Source: Hymenobacter cavernae (GTDB lineage Bacteria; Bacteroidota; Bacteroidia; Cytophagales; Hymenobacteraceae). From it: DNA of 64,000 nt. The stretch covers positions 1 through 64,000 of the forward strand of contig NZ_BMHT01000006.1 in NCBI RefSeq assembly GCF_014641455.1, written 5' to 3'. Numbering within the stretch: position 1 is the stretch's first letter; every line of letters begins with the position of its first letter. The position numbers were made by a program, and so were the translations under genes. The notes beneath the pieces were generated by a model. That model saw only the letters and a list, made by a program, of their open reading frames with translations, was not told where the DNA came from and did no database searches. Positions 9,901-17,378 of this stretch are shown here, one piece after another.

Positions 9901-10077
9901 ACCGGCTGTAGTACCTTTCACCTGAATCGTGACGCCGGGCAGGCCGCCGCCTTTCTCATCAAGCACCCGGCCGCTGATATCGGTGGTTTGCTGCGCCCAA
10001 ACTCTTGAGCTTAGGGCCAGCAATAGTAAAAGTAGAAAGGTCACTTGCCGTAAGTGACCAGAGTAGAGTACCATCAT
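7000..10077 (-). CDS. SusC/RagA-family TonB-linked outer-membrane protein
   Basis: A TonB-dependent nutrient channel of about 1025 residues. I favour the start at 10077 (MMVLYSGHLRQVTF), which gives a normal signal peptide ending SSRVWAQ; an in-frame ATG at 10128 would add 17 residues in front of it. Order of domains: signal peptide; carboxypeptidase-like beta-sandwich (TDISGRVLDEKGGGLPGVT); TonB box region VVVVGYGTQKK; plug (IRIRGRRSINASNDPLYVIDG); 22-strand barrel ending in ITFGINAKL. It is the first gene of the operon, with a 160-base leader and an operator-overlapped promoter at 10246-10297. It imports the substrate captured by the adjacent SusD. Confidence 0.93.
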   Translation of the reverse strand: MMVLYSGHLRQVTFLLLLLLALSSRVWAQQTTDISGRVLDEKGGGLPGVTIQVKGTTAGTSSDGEGRYTVKVPAGGTTLVFSSIGMAAQTVTIGNRRQINVTLKEDVHALSDVVVVGYGTQKKSQTTGAISSVTSKEIAEQPLTNARQALQGRAAGVDVIQSGSEPGGSVTVRIRGRRSINASNDPLYVIDGIPVAGGIDDINPQDIASLEVLKDASATGIYGSRGANGVVLVTTKRGKAGKTVVSYDAYGGFSKALGRVDVMNGSEFAEYKREAYRAAGIYDDNDPTASDQKLFSAIELDGIAQGRSTDYPSMLLRTGSIQSHQVGVQGGSEKTQFAISGNYFQEKGILRRTDFTRYTFRVNLDHQISDHIRVGTSTFGVYSVNNGADSPINNPSFDGFPNPNYTARGFHPFGGSLSENPLGKPYDDQGNLIFLPTPDGLRSNPAAEVVPGAHIAETKTVRIFNSVYGEWKIVDGLKYRVNFGPDFTNQRFGRFTGTFTNARRLGAPTGRVENGQRFNYTVENILTYNKKFNGVHNLGFTGLHSIQRDNYETSFIDVNAVSAESQGFYNLGQAGSFNAPGTDLQTWTLQSFMGRVNYDFKEKYLLTLTGRYDGSSRFGSNNKYGFFPSVAVGWNVGDETFFKGLTWLDQLKIRGSYGSIGNTGISPYQTQSLLARTSYAFGTAPGYGYRVGTLGNNDLKWETTSTGNIGVDFSLWKGRVSGSVEAYQADTRNLLLYNQLPISNGFDRVLQNVGHTRNRGVEVTLTTVNVTSANGFTWSTDLQYTRNREAIIELFNGKSDDVGNQRFIGQPLQVYYNYEKIGIWQLGEEDAAKAYGQKVGQIKIKDQNGDGKIDAVNDRIILGSTIPDWSGGITNRFAFKGFDLSFFIYARIGNMIRSDFHIATNHLAGRYNNLDVNYWTPSNPTNEFPRPNKDQEDPVYGTTLQYFDGSFVKVRNINFGYNFSPGLAQALKLSGLRLYTSIQQPFIFATFRSKYKGIDPETSDVVNGDQIPSTRLITFGINAKL

Positions 10078-10245
10078 GTGAGCAGGAATGAATTGGTGGG
10101 GGAAAAAGAGAGCAATGCCAATGGCCACTTGCGTAGCCTATCTTTTCAAGGTGCCACTTAACTCCAAGAAGGTGATCTACTTAGGTCTACAGCCAGTGCG
10201 TCTTTCTACAGAAAGTCTGGGTAAGATAGAGCAGAGATGTTAGCT

Positions 10246-10275
10246 CAAAGGTATATTTTAGTTTGACTTTGCAAA
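10246..10275 (-). promoter_or_regulatory. Predicted promoter of the susC-led sugar operon
   Basis: On the minus strand TTTG (10272-10275), 18 bases, then TACCTTTG (10246-10253), a good Bacteroidota promoter. The -33 element lies inside the palindromic operator described separately. Transcription would start near 10239, leaving a leader of about 160 bases. Confidence 0.55.
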
Positions 10276-10297
10276 CGTTTGTGCTAACGTTTGCAAA
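10268..10297. promoter_or_regulatory. Double LacI-type operator overlapping the sus promoter
   Basis: TTTGCAAACGTT (10268-10279) and AACGTTTGCAAA (10286-10297) form a perfect 12-bp inverted repeat with a 6-base centre. The block can also be read as two abutting 12-bp LacI-family sites, GCAAACGTTTGT (10271-10282) and GCTAACGTTTGC (10283-10294), each centred on CG. The nearer one covers the -33 element, so binding should repress the operon until an inducer is present. No LacI-family gene is in this window. Confidence 0.6.
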
Positions 10298-10298
10298 A

Positions 10299-10777
10299 TA
10301 ATTAAAAGAACAGGTCAATGATTGAGCAGAACTATAACAAGCTTAGGTAAACAGGCAGAAAACGAAACGTTCAGCCTTTTCTAACAGCCAAATAGATAAG
10401 ATCAGAACCTGATGAATAAGCTGCTTTTGGTTCGATGCTACAATTTCATCTCATACTAGCCCTATCTGCAAAATTCACTCTTCTGTACCCTCCTGCTCAG
10501 AACCTAGGTCCTGGTTATTAAAAGCGAACAATATCCTTAAAAGCAAGCTGTGGCAAACGCAGAAAGAGGAGGGACAATCCTCATCACTATAATTATTCCA
10601 GTAAAGAATTGACTCATCAGGAACTCAAACTGCACTTTAAGTAAACACTACCACCCGAAAGCAGGAAGGCGCAATGAAATTAAAATTCTTGATTAGGGGT
10701 ATGCTGCTCTCAAACCTAGCTTTTAAAATCCAGGTTGATTTCTTTGAACCACACAAATCATTTCCTCCCGTAATCCA
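10299..10777. other. Divergent intergenic region upstream of the sugar operon
   Basis: Together with 10078-10298 this is a 700-base AT-rich divergent spacer. Apart from the operator and promoter at 10246-10297 and a CCTAGG palindrome at 10503 I see no gene or hairpin. I could not find a clear rightward promoter for the ApbE gene. Confidence 0.45.
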
Positions 10778-11782
10778 TTGATACGCTTGCTGTTGGTGCT
10801 TATTGGATTGTGGTTCTCTCCGCCTGAGCGGGTGCCCTTGCGCGCGTTCTACCTCAACGGTTATGGCCAAGGCACTACCTACAGCATTACGTACTACGCC
10901 CCCGACAGCACCGTTACCCCCGATGATATAGCCCGGAAGCTAGCTGAGATTGATGCTTCCCTGTCTCTCTACGTTCCCACCTCACTCATCAATCAGTTCA
11001 ACCGTTCGCCGCACGGTGTGGTGGCCGATCGTCACCTGCGGGTAGTGGTGCGCAAGGCGCTGGAGGTGTACCAGGCTACCGACGGGCTCTTCGATGCTAC
11101 CGTTGAGCCCTTAGTGCAAGCATGGGGCTTTGGCAATCAAAAGGTTGCAACGCCGCCTTCGCCTGCTGCCATCCAGGCGATTCTGCCGCAGGTCGGCTCC
11201 GATAAGCTTCATCTGCGAGGCGACTCACTGGTGAAGGACCGGCCAGGCGTGCACCTCGACCTGAACGGCATCGCCCAGGGCTATACAGTCGATGTGCTGG
11301 CTAAGCTGCTCGAGGATAAGCATATCCGCGACTACCTGGTGGAGCTAGGGGGTGAAATCCGGGTGCGAGGCCGCAAGTGGCCCGGTGGCGATCCGATGCG
11401 CATTGGTATCGAGCGGCCCGAAGCCAACGACTTGCCCGGCGCGGGCATGCAGCAGATTATTCAACTGAAAGCAGGCGGCGTTACGACTTCCGGCAACTAC
11501 CGGAAATTCAAGCAGTGGGGCGCCGTGAAAAGTGCGCATCTCATTAACCCCAAAACAGGGTACACCTTTCAAAATAATATGATTAGCGCGACAGTCGTAG
11601 CACCCGACGCTTTTACGGCGGATGCTTACGACAACGCGCTGATGGGCATGAGCCTGACGAATGCCCTGGCCTTCCTAGGTCGGCACCGCGACTTGCAGGC
11701 TTACCTGATTTATCAGCGCCCCGATGGTGCTGTTGCCGATACATGTACGCAAGAATTTCAAAAGCTAATCTTTCACGAATGA
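10778..11782 (+). CDS. apbE: FAD:protein FMN transferase (ApbE family)
   Basis: A 334-residue protein of the ApbE family, which transfers FMN from FAD onto a Thr/Ser of target flavoproteins outside the cytoplasm. Family features seen: FDATVEPLVQAWGFG, LDLNGIAQGYTVD, YLVELGGEIRVRG, GVTTSGNYRKF and HLINPKTG. The start is a TTG at 10778, the first usable start after an in-frame stop at 10745; it gives a short hydrophobic signal sequence. The stop overlaps the start of the next gene by four bases (ATGA), so the two are translationally coupled. No obvious FMN-accepting protein is encoded nearby; the partner oxidoreductase belongs to a nicotinamide family, so the link between the two is unexplained. 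Confidence 0.88.
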   Translation: MIRLLLVLIGLWFSPPERVPLRAFYLNGYGQGTTYSITYYAPDSTVTPDDIARKLAEIDASLSLYVPTSLINQFNRSPHGVVADRHLRVVVRKALEVYQATDGLFDATVEPLVQAWGFGNQKVATPPSPAAIQAILPQVGSDKLHLRGDSLVKDRPGVHLDLNGIAQGYTVDVLAKLLEDKHIRDYLVELGGEIRVRGRKWPGGDPMRIGIERPEANDLPGAGMQQIIQLKAGGVTTSGNYRKFKQWGAVKSAHLINPKTGYTFQNNMISATVVAPDAFTADAYDNALMGMSLTNALAFLGRHRDLQAYLIYQRPDGAVADTCTQEFQKLIFHE

Positions 11783-13002
11783 TGGAATTTCCAAGACGAG
11801 ATTTTCTCAAGAAAACGGGGCTCTTGACGGGTAGCCTGCTCCTGAACAACGGCTTACTGGACGCCTTTGGCGCTCCACTAGCAGCTGGCAAGCTGCGAAT
11901 TGCGGTTATTGGCTGCGGCGACCGGGGCACGGGCCTGCTGAAGATTCTGCAGGACCTGACCGACAAGTTTGAGGTAACGGGGCTTTGCGACGAGCTGCCG
12001 TTCCGCCTGCGCGACGCTCAGAAAATCGGTGGCACCGGCAAAGCCAAGACTTACACCGACTACCGCGCCCTGCTGGAGAACAAGGCCGTGGACGCCGTTA
12101 TTATCTCCGTGCCGCTGAATATGCACTTTCAGGTGGCAAAAGATGCGCTACTGGCCGGCAAGCAGGTGTACCTGGAGAAAACCATGACCTACAACATTCC
12201 GCAGGCGCTGGAGCTGGTGCAGCTGGTGCAGCAGCGCCCAAACCAGACGCTGCAAGTGGGTCATCAGTACCGCTACTCGCCTCTTTATTATCGCGTTAAG
12301 GAGATGATCAAGCAGGGCTACCTAGGTAAGGTAACGCAGATCGACTGTCGCTGGGACCGGAACGGCAGTTGGCGGCGGCCCGTGCCGGAACCTAGCTTGG
12401 AGCGCAAAATCAACTGGCGCATGTACCGTGAGTACTCGGGTGGGCTGGCCGCCGAGCTGCTTTCGCACCAAATTGACTTCATTAACTGGGCTTTTGAAAC
12501 GCACGCCGACGAAGTGTTTGGTACCGGCGGCATCGATTTCTACAAAGATGGCCGCGAAACCTACGACAACGTGCAGGTGATGGTACGCTACGCTAACGAG
12601 GGCATGGTGGGCAACTTCGGCGCGACCTGCGGCAACGCCCGCGACGGCTACCTGTTCAAGCTGAAAGGCACGAAAGGCACGATTTCGCTGCTCGTAGACG
12701 AGGGCGTGTACTACCCGGAAAAGGATACGCTGAAGCAATACGGCACCGTAGATGGCGTAACCGGCGCCACCAAAATCACCTGGGACAAGAACGGTGGCCT
12801 ACCTATCACGACCGGCGCGGAACCCCTGAAAGATGGCTCCTGGTACGCGCTAAGTGAGTTCTACCAGGCTGTTATGCAGAAAAAAGTACCTGATTCCAAC
12901 GTACTTACCGGGGCTCGGGCTGCTTGCACCGTGCATATGGCGAATCAGGCTATCTACAATCACACTATCGAAAAGTGGCGGCCTGAGTACAACTTTGCTT
13001 GA
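11779..13002 (+). CDS. Second Gfo/Idh/MocA oxidoreductase, Tat-type signal
   Basis: About 407 residues. The start is placed at 11779 because the product then begins MMEFPRRDFLKKTG, a twin-arginine signal, and the ATG overlaps the apbE stop (ATGA). The Rossmann motif LRIAVIGCGDRGTG is at residues 39-52. The family's EKP motif reads EKT (residues 133-135), so Pro is replaced by Thr. C-terminal domain residues include GGLAAELLSHQIDFINW, also seen in the first oxidoreductase as a related GLPGQWMSHQIDTVHW stretch. Probably a periplasmic sugar dehydrogenase or aldose-aldose type enzyme acting with the divergent SusCD operon. The gene ends just before a perfect 29-bp inverted repeat and faces the NIPSNAP gene. 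Confidence 0.86.
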   Translation: MMEFPRRDFLKKTGLLTGSLLLNNGLLDAFGAPLAAGKLRIAVIGCGDRGTGLLKILQDLTDKFEVTGLCDELPFRLRDAQKIGGTGKAKTYTDYRALLENKAVDAVIISVPLNMHFQVAKDALLAGKQVYLEKTMTYNIPQALELVQLVQQRPNQTLQVGHQYRYSPLYYRVKEMIKQGYLGKVTQIDCRWDRNGSWRRPVPEPSLERKINWRMYREYSGGLAAELLSHQIDFINWAFETHADEVFGTGGIDFYKDGRETYDNVQVMVRYANEGMVGNFGATCGNARDGYLFKLKGTKGTISLLVDEGVYYPEKDTLKQYGTVDGVTGATKITWDKNGGLPITTGAEPLKDGSWYALSEFYQAVMQKKVPDSNVLTGARAACTVHMANQAIYNHTIEKWRPEYNFA

Positions 13003-13005
13003 TAG

Positions 13006-13066
13006 TATTGTAGCTGGAACATGTAGCGCGAAGCAGAGCTTCGCGCTACATGTTCCAGCTACAATA
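13006..13066. repeat. Perfect 29-bp palindromic repeat between convergent genes
   Basis: The arm at 13006-13034 (starting TATTGTAGCTGGAAC, containing ATGTAGCGCGAAGC) is repeated exactly in inverse orientation at 13038-13066 around AGA. It starts 4 bases after one stop codon and ends 2 bases before the other. The inner core ATGTAGCGCG/CGCGCTACAT recurs at 20251-20282, so this is a dispersed palindromic repeat that probably also ends transcription on both strands. Confidence 0.8.
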
Positions 13067-13067
13067 C

Positions 13068-13874
13068 CTAGATATCCGAGTAAGAGGCTGGGTGCAGAAG
13101 ATATACATCCATGCGCAGCATGTTGTGCGCGTACTCGGGCATGGCCTTCATCTTCACCCACTCGGGGTCGGCGCCGAAGGCTTTCCAGTGCGCTTCCTGG
13201 TCGGCTTTGTTCTCGAAGGCTGACAGGTACATCAGGTTGGGCATTTTGCTGCCTGACACGACTTGGCCGCAGAAAACCGTATTGAAATTCAGACGCTTGA
13301 AGATGCCGATTTCGCCATTATTGAACTGCGCTACTTTGTTCTGGTGCAGCTTTTCAGTGGCGCCTTCGTAGTTGCGCAGCTCGTACACGCGCTCTGCCGG
13401 GCCCGACTTCAAGGCCGGCATATGAAAGCCAGGCATTCCCGTAAAAGCCAGCATTGATACGGCTTCAATGCGACTGTACACGGGCTTGTCGAAGGCCGCA
13501 TTCAGGTAGTCTTGTCCGCTGGTTTGGTATTGCTTATCTTTCTCTAAATCAGCTTCCAGCTTCAGGTACTGCTCGGCGGAGCTGCACGGAATAAAGACGA
13601 AAACCAGCTGTTCGGCGGGGGTCGGTGCGCTGGCGTCGGGGCTGGCAATGGGTTTAAAAACGCCTACTTTACCAATGCCCGCCCGATGCAAAGCCGGCAG
13701 GTAGGCCTGCTGCAAATACGTGTCGAGGCGCTGCTCCTGCTCCTGGTTTTGCAGGTGATAGATCTTGAGCTGGTAAAAGTCGCGTTTCGGTGCTGCGCCG
13801 AAGCCGCGCAAAGGAGCACTCAGCCCGGCAAGCACAAGGCCCAGAACCAGCAGCACTGATGTAGAAAGCTTCAT
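13068..13874 (-). CDS. Secreted NIPSNAP-family protein
   Basis: A 268-residue protein with a signal peptide (LVLGLVLAGLSAPLRGFGAA) and two ferredoxin-like NIPSNAP domains: the first begins DFYQLKIYHLQNQ, the second VYELRNYEGATEKL near residue 168. The family is widespread and its biochemical role in bacteria is not known; it forms dimeric alpha/beta barrels and is often found near sugar oxidoreductases in Bacteroidota. It converges on the second Gfo/Idh/MocA gene, so it may or may not belong to the same physiological unit. Confidence 0.85.
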   Translation of the reverse strand: MKLSTSVLLVLGLVLAGLSAPLRGFGAAPKRDFYQLKIYHLQNQEQEQRLDTYLQQAYLPALHRAGIGKVGVFKPIASPDASAPTPAEQLVFVFIPCSSAEQYLKLEADLEKDKQYQTSGQDYLNAAFDKPVYSRIEAVSMLAFTGMPGFHMPALKSGPAERVYELRNYEGATEKLHQNKVAQFNNGEIGIFKRLNFNTVFCGQVVSGSKMPNLMYLSAFENKADQEAHWKAFGADPEWVKMKAMPEYAHNMLRMDVYLLHPASYSDI

Positions 13875-14099
13875 AGTTGAGGTAGGATTTTGGTGAGGTC
13901 AGGCTGTAATAATAGAACTTATCGGCAGAAAAGTGATGCGTATCGACCTAGGTTTAGGTCACAGCTATACTGTATTTTTGAAGAAGAGCGTTCTTGGCTG
14001 GCGCGTTGGCCCGCCTGCTGCCGACTGGGAACCTAGCTATTTGTTATCATCTTTTCGTACAAGTCCCGACTGCGAGCAAAAGTCATTTGGAAGAACATC

Positions 14100-15716
14100 A
14101 TGCGCGAGGAAGGAACGATACTTGAATCAATCAGCGCTTGCTTTACGGAGGAGCTGCTTCAGCGCCTGAGTGCCACACTCGGCCCGAGCCCGTCCGTTAT
14201 CCGGCAGGCGCTCGATCGGGTAGTTCCGCTGGTAATTAACAGCTTACAAAATTGGGTGGCCCGGCCAACTGGCGTCGAGGTGCTGTGGAACCTAACCCGG
14301 CACGCACACGAAGCTAGCTTTCTGAACCAGCTGCACACGCCGGCGGCGTTCGAGGGCCGCGGCGGGCGGCTGATGCAGGATCTGTTGGGCGACACCTACA
14401 TGGGCATCATCTCGCCGCTGCGTGCAGGGGCTGATTTATCCGAAGCGTCCTTTGCCCTGCTGATGGAAGTAGCCGTGGCAACGGTGCTGGGCACGTTCGG
14501 TAAGTATGCCGCTGATCATCAGCTCGATGCAACCCGCCTCAGCCGGTGGCTACGCCAGCAGCAAAGCGTGGTGCCGGTGCTGCCGCCCGCGCAGGCCGGT
14601 AATTTTGTGCCCCCTCCCCTATCGCCTACGCCGCGTACCAAGCCTGCTTCGGCACCAAAACCTAGCTCACCGGAGAAAGATGTGCTGCACCGGTTTACGG
14701 TGGCCGGAGCCGGCACTTGGGAAAAAGTGGGCGGCGGTATCACCTTCACCCCTAGTCGGCGCGGCAATTGGCTCACGAAACGGCGGCGCTGGCAGTTGGC
14801 GTTGTTGGTGGTGCTCGTGCTCGGTGTGGGGTACCTGGCCAGTTCCTACCTGAATCAGTCGGAACCGACTACTGCGCTTGCCAGTGCTCCCCCCGCCGAG
14901 GCCCCGCTGGAGGCCGCGAACGTAGTGGCAGCCAGCTACAACGACCCGAATGCGCCTGTTTCGGAGCCACTCGCCACGGCCGTGCCGGCGGGTCACTACG
15001 ACCCGAGCACCGACACCTACATCTACACCATTGGGCAGCCGCTGGTGCTCACGCTGCCCGATGGCAGCAAGCAGCGCGTAGGCACCAACTCAACCGAATA
15101 CCGGCTCTATCGCCTGCTCACGGACCCCAGCCAACGCTTTGACGGCCAGAGCCTAGCTTCCGGCTGGATCAACGTGGACCGGGTGTATTTCACGCCGGGG
15201 CAAGCCACGCTCACGGCCGAGTCGCAGCAGCAGCTGCAAAACCTGGCCAGCATCCTAAAAGCCTTCCCGCAAGCGCGCATCAAGCTAGGCGGCTACACCG
15301 ACAGCATCGGCGACCCGCAGAAAAACCTGCTACTAAGCCAGAGCCGGGCGGCCACGGCTATGCAGGCGCTTGTAAAGCTAGGAGTCGACCCCAACCGCCT
15401 GCAAGCAGAAGGCTATGGTGCCCAGCATTTTGTGGCTTCCAATGCTGGCCCTGTAGGCCGGGCCCTGAACCGGCGCCTCAGCTTGCAAGTGCTTGATAAC
15501 ATGGGTGCTCTCACGGCGGCCAAAGTACCAGCCGCAGCAATGCCAGTAGCGGCGGCGGCAGCAGCGTCGGCTACAGCGGCCCACGCAGCGCCAGCGCATA
15601 CCCGCACGACGAAAGCAACCAAGGCTCGCCGCTCCGTTCGGCGTAAAACCAAGAGTAGCAGGTGGTTCAAAGGCATATTACAGCGTCTGCGCGGCAAAAA
15701 AGCCCATCGAAGCTAG
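14100..15716 (+). CDS. DUF937-OmpA fusion membrane protein
   Basis: A 538-residue protein. Residues 10-150 are a helical DUF937-type domain (TLGPSPSVIRQALDRVVPLVINSL). A Pro-rich linker (160-192) leads to one basic-flanked membrane helix (TKRRRWQLALLVVLVLGVGYL, about 228-247), then a periplasmic OmpA-like peptidoglycan-binding domain (YFTPGQATLTAESQQQLQNLA; GGYTDSIGDPQKNLLLSQSR; NRRLSLQV). The tail is Ala-rich and then strongly basic. With no signal peptide and an internal anchor, the likely topology is cytoplasmic DUF937, inner-membrane helix, cell-wall-binding domain outside. Function is not known; the architecture suggests a link between cytoplasm and peptidoglycan. ATG at 14100 is the natural start. 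Confidence 0.85.
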   Translation: MREEGTILESISACFTEELLQRLSATLGPSPSVIRQALDRVVPLVINSLQNWVARPTGVEVLWNLTRHAHEASFLNQLHTPAAFEGRGGRLMQDLLGDTYMGIISPLRAGADLSEASFALLMEVAVATVLGTFGKYAADHQLDATRLSRWLRQQQSVVPVLPPAQAGNFVPPPLSPTPRTKPASAPKPSSPEKDVLHRFTVAGAGTWEKVGGGITFTPSRRGNWLTKRRRWQLALLVVLVLGVGYLASSYLNQSEPTTALASAPPAEAPLEAANVVAASYNDPNAPVSEPLATAVPAGHYDPSTDTYIYTIGQPLVLTLPDGSKQRVGTNSTEYRLYRLLTDPSQRFDGQSLASGWINVDRVYFTPGQATLTAESQQQLQNLASILKAFPQARIKLGGYTDSIGDPQKNLLLSQSRAATAMQALVKLGVDPNRLQAEGYGAQHFVASNAGPVGRALNRRLSLQVLDNMGALTAAKVPAAAMPVAAAAAASATAAHAAPAHTRTTKATKARRSVRRKTKSSRWFKGILQRLRGKKAHRS

Positions 15717-15781
15717 CCACCGCTGCCGCAGAATGACTTGGCACGGGTCAACCTTCGACCTAGGTTGTCGGTACCTGGTCT

Positions 15782-16702
15782 ATGATTATTCGCGAAAAAG
15801 ACAACTGGCTGCGGCTGCTATTCGTGTGGCAGGGCTCGGTGCTGCCCCAAATTCTGCCGCGCCTGCTTGTGTTGCTGGGGTTGTCGGTGGTAGTCGTGTA
15901 TGCGCACGGCACGCTGCTTTACTACAAAGTACCGCTGAATGCGGCGCCCTTCACCTTGTTCGGCGTTACCCTGGCCATCTTCCTGGGTTTCTACAACAAT
16001 GCCAGCTACGACCGTTTCTGGGAAGGTCGTAAGCTGTGGGGCGCCCTACTGAACACCACCCGCTCCTTAGCCCGGCAAGCCCTGACCTTGAGCAGCCGGG
16101 CCGAAAGTGCGCCAGAAATCCACTACTTCGTCCGGCTCCTGATTGCCTTCACATACGCCTTGAAACATCAGCTTCGGCGCACCGATCCTGCGGCGGACCT
16201 AGGTCGGTTGCTGCCCGCAAACCTGGCGCTGAGTATTCAAAGTGCTACGTTTAAGCCGGTTATGCTGCTACTAGAAATGGGACGCTGGGTTCAGCAAAAC
16301 CAAGTCGCCGCTCACCTCGACACAACCACGCAGCTGGCGTTCGACCACAATTTCAATCAGCTCTCCGATATCGTAGGTGGCTGTGAGCGACTGGCCGGCA
16401 CCCCGATACCGTACACCTACAGCGTGATGCTACACCGCACCGTGTACTTCTACTGCTTCCTGCTGCCCTTCGGTTTGGTGGATAGTATCGGCTGGATGAC
16501 GCCCGTCATCGTGGCCTTCGTGGGCTACACGTTTATGGCCCTGGATGCCATTGTGCGCGACCTGGAAGAACCATTCGGACTAGGTGCTAACGACTTAGCG
16601 CTGAACACGATGAGCCACATGATTGAGTCGACACTTCTGGAGATGATCGGCGAGAAAGCGCCCGCTACCCCGGAGCGCAAGAGCCGCTATGTTTTCGATT
16701 AG
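15782..16702 (+). CDS. Bestrophin-family anion channel
   Basis: A 306-residue integral membrane protein of the bestrophin (UPF0187/YneE) family. Diagnostic stretches are GFYNNASYDRFWEGRKLWGALLNTTRSLAR, the family's RFWEGR-type signature, and the C-terminal DLEEPFGLGANDLAL. Four main hydrophobic helices are visible. Bacterial bestrophins form pentameric chloride or cation channels in the inner membrane. It starts 65 bases after the OmpA-fusion gene. A paralogue is encoded on the other strand at 29960-30874. Confidence 0.9.
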   Translation: MIIREKDNWLRLLFVWQGSVLPQILPRLLVLLGLSVVVVYAHGTLLYYKVPLNAAPFTLFGVTLAIFLGFYNNASYDRFWEGRKLWGALLNTTRSLARQALTLSSRAESAPEIHYFVRLLIAFTYALKHQLRRTDPAADLGRLLPANLALSIQSATFKPVMLLLEMGRWVQQNQVAAHLDTTTQLAFDHNFNQLSDIVGGCERLAGTPIPYTYSVMLHRTVYFYCFLLPFGLVDSIGWMTPVIVAFVGYTFMALDAIVRDLEEPFGLGANDLALNTMSHMIESTLLEMIGEKAPATPERKSRYVFD

Positions 16703-16974
16703 CAGCCAGCCAAGCATTGGGCTTTACGATGATTAGCTTGTGTATTCCGGTTATTCTTTGCGTGAGCTAACCTAGGTTTGGCTGTTGGTAGAGGAGAACC
16801 CGACGACTGTAGAGGAACTCGGGCTGTTCGTAGGCGAAGAGTGCGTAAGGGCGCCAAAAGTGAGGGGCTGGCACTGCGCTTGCAAGTTGTCAGACAAGCG
16901 CTTAATGATTCAAAAAATAGCTTAACTACTTTATAGTAAATCTTTTCCACCAACCCTCAACCCTCCTCTTCGCT

Positions 16975-17244
16975 ATGAAAACTTCCCTGCTTTCGTTTGT
17001 TGCCGCTCTCACCCTCCTGACCGCCACCAGTTCCTACGCCGCTCCTGCCGCTTCCGATCCTTACAAATCCCGCAAAGCTGCCATCAAATACGACCGCAAA
17101 GTAGAGCTGGCCCGGGCCCGGCGCGAAGCGGCTCAGCGCAAACTCGAATTGGAAAGACAGCGCAAGCTCGCTGCCGAGCGGGCTCGTCTGGAAGCTCAGC
17201 GCCACCACAACATTCACGGCCACAACTACGGCTACCGTCACTAG
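16975..17244 (+). CDS. Small secreted Arg/Lys/Ala-rich protein
   Basis: An 89-residue protein with a clear signal peptide (MKTSLLSFVAALTLLTATSSYA|AP) and a mature part made mostly of a charged single helix rich in Arg, Glu, Ala and Gln (RARREAAQRKLELERQRKL). It ends in a His-rich tail (HHNIHGHNYGYRH). I recognise no family. The signal peptide and the terminator 24 bases after the stop support a real gene. Possible roles (metal binding through the tail, envelope association) are guesses. Confidence 0.7.
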   Translation: MKTSLLSFVAALTLLTATSSYAAPAASDPYKSRKAAIKYDRKVELARARREAAQRKLELERQRKLAAERARLEAQRHHNIHGHNYGYRH

Positions 17245-17267
17245 AACGCTTGCCGGCAAGCTCTTAC

Positions 17268-17299
17268 AAATCCCCGACCTAGGTTAGGTCGGGGATTTT
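17268..17299 (+). terminator. Rho-independent terminator with CCTAGG at the loop
   Basis: AAATCCCCGACCT (17268-17280) pairs with AGGTCGGGGATTT (17286-17298), followed by T. The CCTAGG palindrome spans the loop side of the stem (17278-17283). Confidence 0.8.
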
Positions 17300-17378
17300 C
17301 GCGTTTGGTGAGTTCTGCGAAAGCAGTAAAGAGTTTTTGAAGAACAGTAAATAGTATCAACTAATCCAAGTAACCTTT

